This document shows, piece by piece, positions 8,294-16,272 of a DNA stretch of 64,000 nucleotides. The notes below the pieces were generated by a model, which was not told the origin of the DNA, searched no databases, and saw nothing but the letters and a program-made list of their open reading frames with translations. Origin of the DNA: Pedobacter sp. PF22-3 (GTDB taxonomy: Bacteria > Bacteroidota > Bacteroidia > Sphingobacteriales > Sphingobacteriaceae); NCBI RefSeq assembly GCF_026239555.1, contig NZ_JAPIVP010000016.1, positions 62,001 to 126,000 on the forward strand, in the 5' to 3' direction. Made by a program: the position numbers and the translations under genes. Positions within the stretch are counted from its first letter, which is position 1. Every line of letters begins with the position of its first letter.

Positions 8294-9655
8294 ATGGCGA
8301 ATATATTTTCTTCTCTCAAAAACGCTTACAATCTTTTTAAACATGTAGATTTCGACAAATTGGAAGCTTTATCGAAAAAGGTTGATTTACCCAAAATGGT
8401 TGAAACGATATCAAGCCTTGATGATAAACAGATTCAGGGGATGATGAAAATGATGGGTGGATCTGGCAAAAAGAAAGAATTACCACCTATTGAGGGCGAT
8501 TTTTACCATTTGGGCGATGAAGCGTTAAAGGATGAAGACCGTGCGCTTCAGTTAAAAGTACGGGCTTTTTTAGAGCAGGAAGTAAAACCCATAGTTAACC
8601 AATATTGGAATAAAGCAGAATTCCCTTTTGAAATTATTCCAAAACTTGCCGAACTTAACATTTGTGGCTTAACGTACAAAGGTTATGGCTGTCCGGGGAA
8701 ATCGAATTTAATGGAAGGCATTTTAGCCATGGAAATGGCCAGGATTGATACTTCTATATCTACTTTTTTTGGTGTACAGAGCGGTTTGGCCATGGGTTCG
8801 ATCTATCTATGCGGTTCGGAGGAACAAAAACAACAATGGCTGCCGCTAATGCAGCAATTTAAAATTATCGGGGCATTTGGGTTAACTGAGCCTGAAGTAG
8901 GGTCTGCTGCTGCCGGCGGATTAACCACAACTTGCAAAAAAGTAAATGGTAAATGGATATTAAATGGTCAGAAAAAATGGATTGGTAATGCCACTTTTGC
9001 CGATATCTTAATTATTTGGGCACGAGATGAAGAAAGTGGGGAAGTAAAAGGTTTTATCGTTAAGAAAGATAATCCGGGTTTTGCTGTTGAGAAAATGCAG
9101 AATAAAATGGCCTTACGGATTGTACAGAATGGAATTATTACCTTAACCGATTGCGAGGTAGAGGAATCAGATCGATTGCAGAATGCCAACTCATTTAAAG
9201 ATACGGCGAAGGTTTTACAGATGACACGTGCAGGAGTGGCCTGGCAGGCGGTAGGTTGTGCCCGTGGCGCTTATGAAAATGCCTTGGAATATACGCGTAC
9301 CCGAAAACAGTTTGGTAAACCCATTGCATCTTTTCAATTAATTCAAAATCATCTTGTAGAGATGTTGTCGAATTTAACGGCGATGCAAACACTTTGTTTC
9401 CGTCTTTCACAATTACAAGATCAGGGATTATTAAAGGATGAACACGCTTCATTAGCCAAGGTTTTCTGTTCATTAAGAACGCGTGATGTAGTAAGCAAAG
9501 CAAGAGAAGTGATGGGCGGAAATGGTATTTTACTCGAATACAATGTAGCACGTTTTGTGGCCGATGCAGAAGCAATTTATTCGTATGAGGGCACCAAAGA
9601 AATTAATACCCTGATTGTGGGTAGGGCAATAACGGGCTTTTCAGCTTTTGTTTAG
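8294..9655 (+). CDS. Acyl-CoA dehydrogenase family protein
   Basis: A 453-residue flavin-dependent acyl-CoA dehydrogenase. FAD-binding segments include FGLTEPEVGSAAAG (about 195-208) and the W(I)GNATFADI region. The C-terminal helical domain ends with YEGTKEINTLIVGRAITG, whose Glu is the catalytic base position in the glutaryl/isovaleryl-CoA dehydrogenase group. An N-terminal helical extension of about 60 residues (to KKKELPPIEG) precedes the core. I take ATG 8294 (MANIFSSLKN) over an upstream TTG at 8270. The substrate is not predictable, though a glutaryl-CoA-dehydrogenase-like role is plausible. It stands alone. Confidence 0.92.
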   Translation: MANIFSSLKNAYNLFKHVDFDKLEALSKKVDLPKMVETISSLDDKQIQGMMKMMGGSGKKKELPPIEGDFYHLGDEALKDEDRALQLKVRAFLEQEVKPIVNQYWNKAEFPFEIIPKLAELNICGLTYKGYGCPGKSNLMEGILAMEMARIDTSISTFFGVQSGLAMGSIYLCGSEEQKQQWLPLMQQFKIIGAFGLTEPEVGSAAAGGLTTTCKKVNGKWILNGQKKWIGNATFADILIIWARDEESGEVKGFIVKKDNPGFAVEKMQNKMALRIVQNGIITLTDCEVEESDRLQNANSFKDTAKVLQMTRAGVAWQAVGCARGAYENALEYTRTRKQFGKPIASFQLIQNHLVEMLSNLTAMQTLCFRLSQLQDQGLLKDEHASLAKVFCSLRTRDVVSKAREVMGGNGILLEYNVARFVADAEAIYSYEGTKEINTLIVGRAITGFSAFV

Positions 9656-9812
9656 ATGATGGGAACTTAATGAAGTTTGAAAGGTAAGAGCAATTTAGGA
9701 ACTTCATTAGTTTTAGCCGGGGTAATTAGTTGCTTGTCAGTCTGAGCGTAGTCGAAGACCGCTGTGCATACTGATGAATTTTTAGGTTTTGGAAATGAAT
9801 GTCAGAATTTCA

Positions 9813-10164
9813 TAGGTACTGTAGTCCTGTCATTCGCTGCAACTATCCTGTTCGTATAGTTAAGCGTAGCGTCTCTACGAATTGGCTAATGGTATTGAGT
9901 TTTCAAACTCAATGATAAACTTACGAGTCGGAGACTCTTTTCCATGAGTTAATCCGTAGAGCCTTTCAGAACTCTACGGACAGAGAAATTCTTAGGTACT
10001 GTAGTCCTGCCATTCGCTGCAACTATCCTGTTCGTATAGTTAAGCGTAGCGTCTCTACGAATTGGCTAATGGTATTGAGTTTTCAAACTCAATGATAAAC
10101 TTACGAGTCGGAGACTCTTTTCCATGAGTTAATCCATAGAGCCTTTCAGAACTCTACGGACAGA
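9813..10164. repeat. Tandem duplication of a 180-bp non-coding unit
   Basis: The block 9813-9992 is repeated at 9993-10164 with an exact 180-nt offset and only two mismatches (9830 T/C, 9956 G/A). Each unit carries the hairpins GAGTTTTCAAACTC and GAGTCGGAGACTC and a right end AACTCTACGGACAGA, and so is a relative of the 132-bp elements at 54526 and 59809 with a decayed left end. No ORF is supported. The gap 9656-10461 otherwise holds only repeat remnants. Confidence 0.85.
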
Positions 10165-10313
10165 CTATGTATGAGGTATCTTTTTTATCGGTTACAGATG
10201 ATTCGTACCTCAGCATGACAGCATATTAAAGGCTGAGGCAAGCAAAAAGTATTTTCATTACTGTCAGGTTTACGTAACAAGGGCCTGTTTTCAAGGCACA
10301 AAACTTGGTTTAT

Positions 10314-10370
10314 AAACCCGATTGGAACGGATGCCAATTTCCTTCAAATTGGCAGGAGGGAAAGCGGGAC
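10314..10370. repeat. AAACCCGAT...GCGGGAC repeat, copy 1
   Basis: Related to 19248-19308 and 48915-48973: a conserved AAACCCGAT start, a GATGCCAATTTCCTTCAAAT hairpin paired with ATTTGAA/TTGGCA, and an AGCGGGAC end. It is non-coding. Confidence 0.6.
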
Positions 10371-10461
10371 AGAAAATGCCAAATGCGCAGAACCTTTCAT
10401 TTCCAATAAATAACGCTTAATTTTTTTTAGCTAACTAACTTTCCGAATTTTTAACTTCTGT

Positions 10462-10863
10462 TTAAAACGGATGTTTATTAAATGCCACCTGGCTCATCGC
10501 ACTTTTTTCATATAAAGCAATACAATCTTTGTTGAAAACAGGATCGAAATTTACATCACCGGGCTGTAAGCTTGTTGGAACATTTGCATTTTGCATGAAA
10601 AAATACACTTTGGTATTACCGTATTTGGTATGGGGCATCAAGTTACCATAATCTTCCATTTCTTTCCAGATCGAATCTTTAATCGTCACTATGTAAATCC
10701 GTTGTATTGGACCTGTGTTATTGGCATTTCTATACTTGATCACTTCTTTAAAGCCAGCCTTCATATCACTAATTCCTGGCTGATCAAAAATATCTTTAAC
10801 TATAAAAAAGATCAATACTAAAACACCTGCAACCAGGAAATAAACCGACGATTTTCTGTTCAT
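10462..10863 (-). CDS. Hypothetical single-pass membrane protein
   Basis: A 133-residue protein with one N-terminal membrane segment (about 7-22, VYFLVAGVLVLIFFIV) and an extracytoplasmic remainder. I do not recognise a family. It begins 2 nt after the stop of the lysine aminotransferase gene on the same strand, so the two are almost certainly co-transcribed. No catalytic motif is visible. Confidence 0.75.
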   Translation of the reverse strand: MNRKSSVYFLVAGVLVLIFFIVKDIFDQPGISDMKAGFKEVIKYRNANNTGPIQRIYIVTIKDSIWKEMEDYGNLMPHTKYGNTKVYFFMQNANVPTSLQPGDVNFDPVFNKDCIALYEKSAMSQVAFNKHPF

Positions 10864-10865
10864 GC

Positions 10866-12197
10866 CTACAATAAAGGCAATATTTTTTCCATAACCGTCA
10901 GGCCTTCGTCAATATGCTTTTGCTCAATACAGAGTGCCGGACGGAAACGTATCGTTTTTTCACCACAACCCAAAAACATCACATTGTTTTCCAGTCCTTT
11001 GCCAATAAATGCATTGCGCATTTCTTTTGTCGGGAAATCGAAAGAACATAGCAAACCTTTTCCACGCACGTTTGTCATTTGGTCAAATTTATGCGATAAA
11101 TTCTCAAGTTGATCTTTTAAGTATAGTCCTACTTTTGATGCATTTTCGCATAGCTGATCTTCCTCTATGATCTGTAAAATCTGAGAAGAACGTACCATAT
11201 CAACCAAATTGCCTCCCCATGTGGAATTAATTCGGCTGGGCACTTTAAATACATTGCTTTCAATTTCATCAACCTTATTGCCAACAAGGATTCCACAAAC
11301 CTGCATTTTTTTACCAAAAGCGATAATATCTGGTTGGGCTTTTTCACTAAAATGTTGGTGGCACCAGAATTTACCTGTTAATCCTACGCCAGTTTGCACT
11401 TCGTCATAAATCAAAAACGCATCATTTTCATCGGCAAGGGTTTTAAGCTGAATCAAAAACTCTTCCCGTAAGTGGTTATCTCCCCCTTCTGATTGGATGG
11501 GTTCTATAATGATGGCGCAGATCTCATCTTTATTCTCTGCAAAGGCTTTTTTGATCTGTGCAAGCGAAGCCTCTTCAGTTGCAACGGCATGACTTAAATT
11601 GCTTCCGGAAAGTGGGAATCTAACTTCCGGAACGGCTACCCTTGGCCAATCGAACTTGGCAAACCATTTTGTTTTATCGGGTAGGGTATTGGTTAAACTA
11701 AGTGTGTAACCTGTACGGCCATGAAAAGCCCTTTCGAAGTGTAAAACTTTAAAACCTTTTTCTTCAGTATATCCTTTTGCAAAGTTTTTCTGAACCTTCC
11801 AGTCCATGGCAACCTTAATGGCATTTTCTACTGCTAAGCCTCCACCTGCAATAAAAAAAGCGTGTGGCAGATAATCGGGAATACCAATTTTAGAAAATGT
11901 TTCCACGAATTGTGCATATTGCTGGGTATAAACATCAGAGTTTGATGGATTGGATAAAGCGGCGAGTAAAAGATTCTTTTTAAAAGCTTCGTCATTAACC
12001 ATTTTTGGGTGGTTGTAACCTAAAGGAACAGAAGCAAAACAAGTGAAAAAATCGAGTAAAGTCCTATTGTATTTCGAGTCGTAAATATAAGCACCATTAC
12101 TTTTTTCCATATCATAGGTCAGGTCGAAACCATCGGCCAGAATGTGCTTACTTAAAGATTCGTTAACGCGATCTGCAGGTACTGTTAATTGATACAT
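10866..12197 (-). CDS. lat: L-lysine 6-transaminase
   Basis: A 443-residue class-III PLP aminotransferase of the lysine epsilon-aminotransferase group, transferring the side-chain amino group of lysine to 2-oxoglutarate (giving allysine, which cyclises to piperideine-6-carboxylate). The family-typical start TVPADRVNESLSKHILADG, the IIIEPIQSEGGDNHLR segment, LIYDEVQTGVG and the PLP-lysine region AFGKKMQ (near residue 292) are visible. I choose ATG 12197 over a TTG at 12221 because a -7 box overlaps the TTG (12219-12226). It probably feeds lysine catabolism. Downstream is a small membrane protein gene. Confidence 0.9.
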   Translation of the reverse strand: MYQLTVPADRVNESLSKHILADGFDLTYDMEKSNGAYIYDSKYNRTLLDFFTCFASVPLGYNHPKMVNDEAFKKNLLLAALSNPSNSDVYTQQYAQFVETFSKIGIPDYLPHAFFIAGGGLAVENAIKVAMDWKVQKNFAKGYTEEKGFKVLHFERAFHGRTGYTLSLTNTLPDKTKWFAKFDWPRVAVPEVRFPLSGSNLSHAVATEEASLAQIKKAFAENKDEICAIIIEPIQSEGGDNHLREEFLIQLKTLADENDAFLIYDEVQTGVGLTGKFWCHQHFSEKAQPDIIAFGKKMQVCGILVGNKVDEIESNVFKVPSRINSTWGGNLVDMVRSSQILQIIEEDQLCENASKVGLYLKDQLENLSHKFDQMTNVRGKGLLCSFDFPTKEMRNAFIGKGLENNVMFLGCGEKTIRFRPALCIEQKHIDEGLTVMEKILPLL

Positions 12198-12218
12198 AAA
12201 CTTGGTTTTGGTATAATC

Positions 12219-12248
12219 CAAATTTAGTTAAATGTGCCCAAAATCAAA
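12219..12248 (-). promoter_or_regulatory. Bacteroidota-type promoter of lat
   Basis: On the minus strand TTTG (12248-12245), an 18-nt spacer and TAAATTTG (12226-12219) fit the -33/-7 consensus. The predicted transcript starts at about 12213-12215, roughly 17 nt upstream of the ATG at 12197. Confidence 0.7.
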
Positions 12249-12278
12249 ATTTAAGCACTTTTTCTGCACTTTGTGTAA

Positions 12279-12357
12279 AAAATAGGTTTAAACAGTTTAA
12301 AGTATGATTATAGACAAAAACCTATTTTGGACTTCACGAATGTGGAAAACTTTTTTA
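12279..12357. repeat. Conserved element A upstream of the chorismate mutase gene
   Basis: An 11-bp perfect stem, AAAATAGGTTT (12279-12289) with AAACCTATTTT (12318-12328), encloses GTTTAAA and TATGATTA. It is followed by a small TTCAC/GTGGAA hairpin (12333-12347) and CTTTTTTA. From 12295 to 12357 it aligns without gaps to 13034-13096, with conserved blocks GTTTAAA, TATGATTA, TTCAC, GTGGAAA and CTTTTTTA. The stem sequences differ between copies. Both strands remain possible. The rest of the gap 12198-12590 has small hairpins at 12487-12500 and 12523-12544. Confidence 0.6.
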
Positions 12358-12590
12358 ATCGAACGCTTATTAAAAATACCTTGTTTTGATAAAATAATTA
12401 ATCCAATACTTTATTTTCCAATTACTACTGAAACAGTTTCTGTTGACATTTAGTAGATATATATACAGCAAATTGGCTCCTTATCACTTACGTCAGTAAG
12501 ATTAAAACTCACAGCTTCAATGATGCCAATTTAATTAATGGCAATAATGCCCGAGCAAGTCCGTTTTTAAAACAAAAACCCCATTTGGAA

Positions 12591-12956
12591 ATGAAAAAAA
12601 GATGCTATTTCATACTGATCATGATCGTTGCTGCATATAGCTCAGCTAGCGCACAAGCAATACCTGCTAAACCTCCTACAGTTCTTGAAACCAACAGAAA
12701 GATGATTGACTCGTTGGATAAGAAAATTATTGAAACCATTGCTCTTAGGGAAAAACTGGTTAAGGAGATCGGAGCATATAAGGCCAAGAATAAAATCCCG
12801 GCGCTACAGACTTCCCGCTTTCATGAGGTACTGAATAATGCTGTTAAAGCTGGAATGCAGCAGGGTTTATCTGAAGAATTTGTTACCGAGCTCATGAATG
12901 CGATCCACCGCGAAAGTCTTAGGATCGAAAGCGAAGCCACAAACCATCCAAATTAA
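12591..12956 (+). CDS. Exported AroQ-class chorismate mutase
   Basis: A 121-residue protein with a signal peptide (about 1-21, ending SASAQ) and one AroQ helical domain that aligns without gaps to E. coli chorismate mutase. Taking that enzyme's numbering, Arg11, Arg28, Lys39, Arg51 and Ser84 are present (here R36, R53, K64, R76 and S109). Gln88 is Glu (E113), as in the yeast enzyme. Asp48 is Gln and Glu52 is Phe (F77). It would convert chorismate to prephenate outside the cytoplasm, where no pathway is obvious. I prefer ATG 12591 (MKKRCYF) to 12585. A strong terminator follows, and copies of one conserved element flank the gene. Confidence 0.85.
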   Translation: MKKRCYFILIMIVAAYSSASAQAIPAKPPTVLETNRKMIDSLDKKIIETIALREKLVKEIGAYKAKNKIPALQTSRFHEVLNNAVKAGMQQGLSEEFVTELMNAIHRESLRIESEATNHPN

Positions 12957-12978
12957 CTTTAAATCAAAAAAACATTGC

Positions 12979-13016
12979 AAAAACCACATCTAAACATATG
13001 TTTAAATGTGGTTTTT
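12979..13016 (+). terminator. Intrinsic terminator of the chorismate mutase gene
   Basis: AAAACCACAT...TAAACATATGTTTA...ATGTGGTTTTT forms a long, nearly perfect hairpin followed by T-rich sequence, 23 nt after the stop. Confidence 0.85.
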
Positions 13017-13027
13017 AATTTTTGGAC

Positions 13028-13096
13028 AAAGCTGTTTAAAATATGATTAACGAGAAGTCAGCTTTTAAACTTTCACAATTGTGGAAAGCTTTTTTA
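13028..13096. repeat. Conserved element B downstream of the chorismate mutase gene
   Basis: A second copy of the 12279-12357 element. A 7-bp stem, AAAGCTG (13028-13034) with CAGCTTT (13059-13065), is followed by TTCAC/GTGGAAA (13072-13087) and CTTTTTTA (13089-13096). The spacing between the conserved blocks equals that in element A, but the stem bases differ. Confidence 0.6.
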
Positions 13097-13160
13097 TTTA
13101 ATGCTTTTTTCCTTTAGCTGACAACTTGTTGATTCAATAATACACCTTGACAAAAATTGG

Positions 13161-13691
13161 TTACAATTTGTCGAGAAAATCCAGGTATAGCGGAACACTT
13201 TTTTCAATCCATTCTTCTGACGGGTGATGATCAATTCCATAGTATGCAAAAAATGGTCTATAATCTGCTTTAATGTATTCAAAGGAAAGCTCGAAAGGAC
13301 GTGTAAGTTCTTTTAGCGGATATTTATAAATACCGGAAGAACTGAGTTCTGCCTGATCTACACCTAATGAAATGGCCAGTGCAATTTTCTTTCGGGCAAC
13401 TTTATAGCCGCTTTTGCTTCCATATGCCCAGCCATGTGTAAGTACTTCATCTAGCCACTTTTTGAAAAAGGCGGGGCAGTTAAACCAATAATAAGGAAAT
13501 TGAAAAACTATCTTTTCATATTCTTCGATTAATTTTTGTTCGGCAGACACATTAATTTTTCCGTCAGGATAAACCTTATGCAATTGATGCACATGGAATT
13601 TATCAGGGAATTTACCAAGTTCTTCGATCCATCTTTTGTTAACAACGGAGTTTTGGATATCGGGATGAATGACGATGATGAGTGTTTTCAT
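13161..13691 (-). CDS. NAD(P)H-dependent flavodoxin-fold oxidoreductase (MdaB/YwrO type)
   Basis: A 176-residue flavodoxin-like quinone reductase. It starts TLIIVIHPD, has the FQFPYYWFNCPAFFKKWLDE segment that binds flavin and forms the active site in this family, and a GSKSGY motif. ATG 13691 (MKTLIIV) is preferred over an upstream start at 13757, because the extra residues are not family-like and overlap the promoter zone. It is divergent from an HxlR-type regulator 98 bp away, the classic arrangement in which the regulator controls the oxidoreductase in response to quinones or electrophiles. Confidence 0.9.
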   Translation of the reverse strand: MKTLIIVIHPDIQNSVVNKRWIEELGKFPDKFHVHQLHKVYPDGKINVSAEQKLIEEYEKIVFQFPYYWFNCPAFFKKWLDEVLTHGWAYGSKSGYKVARKKIALAISLGVDQAELSSSGIYKYPLKELTRPFELSFEYIKADYRPFFAYYGIDHHPSEEWIEKSVPLYLDFLDKL

Positions 13692-13789
13692 TTCAGTAGT
13701 CTTAAAATTATCAGGTACAAAAATAAGATAGCTTGCCTGCAATATGTATATTAGCAACCAATTGTATGGTACTATAAAAAATGTAAGTA

Positions 13790-14146
13790 ATGTCTAAAAT
13801 CAAGGAAACATCGACCAATTTTGCTAATAAACAGGCACTAGCGGAGGAATGTCCAGAAGTTTATGCGGCCAATATTATAGGAGGGCAGTGGGCATTGGTA
13901 ATCTGCTCCTGGTTAATTAATGGCAAACTCAGATTTGGCGAGCTCAAAAAATTGTTGCCTAATATCACCGAACGTATGTTGACACTTCAGCTCCGAAAAC
14001 TTGAAGAAAACAAAATCATTAAACGTACTATTTATGCTGAAGTACCGCCACGTGTAGAATACGAACTAACACCAATAGGCTATGAACTTAAAGCTGTTAT
14101 AAAACAACTGGAAAGTTGGGGCGATAAACATAAAGCACTAAATTAA
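13790..14146 (+). CDS. HxlR-family transcriptional regulator
   Basis: A 118-residue winged-helix regulator. The HxlR pattern is clear: a Cys near the N-terminus (AEECPEVYA), IGGQWALVICSWL, LRFGELKKLLPNITERMLTLQLRKLEE (recognition helix) and VEYELTPIGYEL. Members sense reactive electrophiles or oxidants through the N-terminal Cys. It is divergently arranged with the flavodoxin-fold oxidoreductase at 13161-13691 and likely represses it. The intergenic region presumably contains the operator, but I could not define one. Confidence 0.92.
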   Translation: MSKIKETSTNFANKQALAEECPEVYAANIIGGQWALVICSWLINGKLRFGELKKLLPNITERMLTLQLRKLEENKIIKRTIYAEVPPRVEYELTPIGYELKAVIKQLESWGDKHKALN

Positions 14147-14201
14147 GCAAGAAATAACTGCCTGTTTTAAAGTAAGTTTTCTTGTTAGCAAAAAGAACGC
14201 T

Positions 14202-15071
14202 TTAAAACTTATCTTTCATGCCAAAAAGGCCCATTAGGCCTCCTGTATGGATAGCCAATATGCTTTCATCTTTATCAATAATTCCTTTTTGTGCCAAATC
14301 CTGGATGGCATAAAACATTTTTGCTGTATAAACAGGATCTAAAAGCAGTCCGGTTTTTGCAGTAAAGGTTTTGATAAAGCTAATCAGTTCAGGAGTGGTT
14401 TTGGCATAGCCACCAAAATGATAATCAAGATGAAGTTTGAGATGTTCGGATACAGGTGTATACTGCGCAATTTCATCTTGAATAAAAGAAGCCCCTTTTA
14501 ATACAGGTATGATATGCAACTTCGTATTTATACGGCGTTGCTGGATCCCGCTTAACAAACCTGCCGCTGTGGTTCCTGTTCCGGCAGCACAAAAAATGTG
14601 GTCGTATTGCGCTGTTAATTCGTCGATTATTTCTGCACAACCGATTGTTGCTTCAGTAGATGCCCCGCCTTCATTTATAAAATAAGCCTGTTCATCATGT
14701 GCAAAATGCTCTTCAAACAATTGAAGTTTATCCCGATAACTTTCACGGTCTGTAAAAATGAGTTTCATTCCAAATAAACTGCACAGCAATAACATCTCAT
14801 TTTTTACTTCTTCGCCTCTCACAAAAGCAGTGGATTTCAGTCCCGAGCGTGATGCAGCAGCGGCTGTAGCAACCAGATGATTGGAATAAGCACCACCAAA
14901 TGTAACCAGATGCGTTTTGTTTTCATCCTTTGCCTTAGCTAAAATATATTTGAGTTTGCGCCATTTATTGCCAGAAATGTAGGGGTCAATAAGATCATCT
15001 CTTTTAACAAAGAGGTTCTTGAAAGGTGCAAGTTCTACTTTCTGTACCGGGCTATATATTTCTTCGAACAC
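14202..15071 (-). CDS. PLP-dependent 1-aminocyclopropane-1-carboxylate deaminase / D-cysteine desulfhydrase family
   Basis: A 289-residue fold-type II PLP enzyme. The PLP-lysine segment SGNKWRKLKY (about residues 34-43), TFGGAYSNH (cofactor and substrate contact) and the phosphate-binding AAGTGTTAAG are all present. In this short bacterial subgroup D-cysteine desulfhydrase activity is more usual than ACC deaminase, but the sequence does not decide. It is a single gene ending about 50 bp from the HxlR gene end, and its upstream side has the hairpin at 15083-15111. Confidence 0.88.
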   Translation of the reverse strand: MFEEIYSPVQKVELAPFKNLFVKRDDLIDPYISGNKWRKLKYILAKAKDENKTHLVTFGGAYSNHLVATAAAASRSGLKSTAFVRGEEVKNEMLLLCSLFGMKLIFTDRESYRDKLQLFEEHFAHDEQAYFINEGGASTEATIGCAEIIDELTAQYDHIFCAAGTGTTAAGLLSGIQQRRINTKLHIIPVLKGASFIQDEIAQYTPVSEHLKLHLDYHFGGYAKTTPELISFIKTFTAKTGLLLDPVYTAKMFYAIQDLAQKGIIDKDESILAIHTGGLMGLFGMKDKF

Positions 15072-15082
15072 GTGTAAAAATA

Positions 15083-15111
15083 AAAAACACCTGAATATAT
15101 CAGGTGTTTTT
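15083..15111. terminator. Terminator hairpin between DUF6588 and desulfhydrase genes
   Basis: AAAAACACCTGA and TCAGGTGTTTTTA form a perfect 12-bp stem with A/T tracts on both sides. It lies 26 nt past the end of the DUF6588 gene (minus strand) and probably terminates it. Confidence 0.8.
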
Positions 15112-15136
15112 AAACATTATTATATCTATAGGCTTA

Positions 15137-16168
15137 TTATTTACCGATACCTAAGCCAATACCTGCATTAACCATGCTGTATTTTGCCTGAGTATACGAA
15201 CCATAAAACTTAAAGAAACCAAACTTTAACTGAAAGCCTAAACTTCCTCTTACACCATTAATATCTCTTTGATTTACAGCAACCGGGTCAGTATAATTTA
15301 CCGATTGGCCGTTACCGGTATCAAAAGAATAGGTACCTAAAGCCTTTAAATCAGTATTGGAAGTTTGATAACCCACACTGGCAAATGGCGTAAAGAATAA
15401 AATTTGTTTCGATACAATTGCGTCAAAATTTACACCGTTAAACCTGGCATCTATATGCTGGTTAGAGCCTGTTGAATTATTGATATTTAGTGGTAAGGTG
15501 TATTTATATTGTGTAAAACCACCAGCAATGGCAATGTCAACTGGAATAAGCTTTTCGGTAGTGGTTCCCATCAATAGTGGCAGCAATTCTACTTTAGCCC
15601 CAAAACCAATCATTGATAAACTTCCCAGGTCGCTGCCCAGTTTTATTTTAGGCATTGCCCTTAAGGTAACATCGATGTTTTTGGGCAACCCCAAAGTAGC
15701 TTGTAACTGTACCGCAGGTACAACATGGAAACCTAAACCTTTTGGAAGGTTAAAAAATGATGTTGTTGGCTGTCCATTACTGGTGTAGATCTGCATTTTT
15801 CCGCCAACCTCGTCGTTACCAAAAGCAGTAGGGCCTATAGATGAAGATCCAACTGCCGGTCTGATGTTTTTTAGACCTAATGTATTTACATCATAGCTGC
15901 GGGCAGACTGTGGTACAAAAGCACCCGAAACTGAAAAGCGGACATCGAATTTCAATAAACCTTTAGATTTTGCAGTATTACTCCAGCCATCCGTTAAGCC
16001 AATGCCCAAACCTTTGTATAAGGGATCGAAATAAGCATTGATTAATTTGGTTGCATCATCCGGGCCAGATTTAAAAAGATCGCCAACATTCTGTTGTGCG
16101 CTAGCCTTTTGAGCCATTACCAATAAAAATAAGGCACATGTGGCCTTTAAAGCGTAGCATTTTTTCAT
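15137..16168 (-). CDS. DUF6588-type outer-membrane-like beta protein
   Basis: A 343-residue exported protein with a signal peptide (about 1-24, ending QKASAQ). The rest alternates short beta strands and Gly/Asn-rich turns, as in outer membrane barrels, and ends FKFYGSYTQAKYSMVNAGIGLGIGK. I recognise the DUF6588 pattern (Bacteroidota, unknown function), though from memory only. It is divergent from rluD. Confidence 0.7.
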   Translation of the reverse strand: MKKCYALKATCALFLLVMAQKASAQQNVGDLFKSGPDDATKLINAYFDPLYKGLGIGLTDGWSNTAKSKGLLKFDVRFSVSGAFVPQSARSYDVNTLGLKNIRPAVGSSSIGPTAFGNDEVGGKMQIYTSNGQPTTSFFNLPKGLGFHVVPAVQLQATLGLPKNIDVTLRAMPKIKLGSDLGSLSMIGFGAKVELLPLLMGTTTEKLIPVDIAIAGGFTQYKYTLPLNINNSTGSNQHIDARFNGVNFDAIVSKQILFFTPFASVGYQTSNTDLKALGTYSFDTGNGQSVNYTDPVAVNQRDINGVRGSLGFQLKFGFFKFYGSYTQAKYSMVNAGIGLGIGK

Positions 16169-16234
16169 GTAAGGAAATTTAGAATGTTTTGATTATGAGT
16201 AAAGATAAGGCAGTTTTTCCGAAAACTGCAATCA

Positions 16235-16268
16235 TTGAAAAAATCTTGAAGTTAAAAGTTTATTTTTG
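16235..16268 (+). promoter_or_regulatory. Promoter of rluD with -7 box 4 nt from the ATG
   Basis: TTG at 16235-16237, a 23-nt spacer and TATTTTTG at 16261-16268 fit the Bacteroidota pattern. The ATG follows at 16273, so transcription would start at or next to the A of the ATG. Confidence 0.65.
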
Positions 16269-16272
16269 CGCC

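Noticed and set aside
9656-10461. Possible small genes in the duplicated region
   Set aside because: No frame shows protein-like sequence; the region is explained by hairpin elements and their duplication.
13692-13757. Longer start for the flavodoxin-fold oxidoreductase
   Set aside because: The added residues precede the conserved TLIIVIHPD start and cover the divergent promoter region with the HxlR gene.
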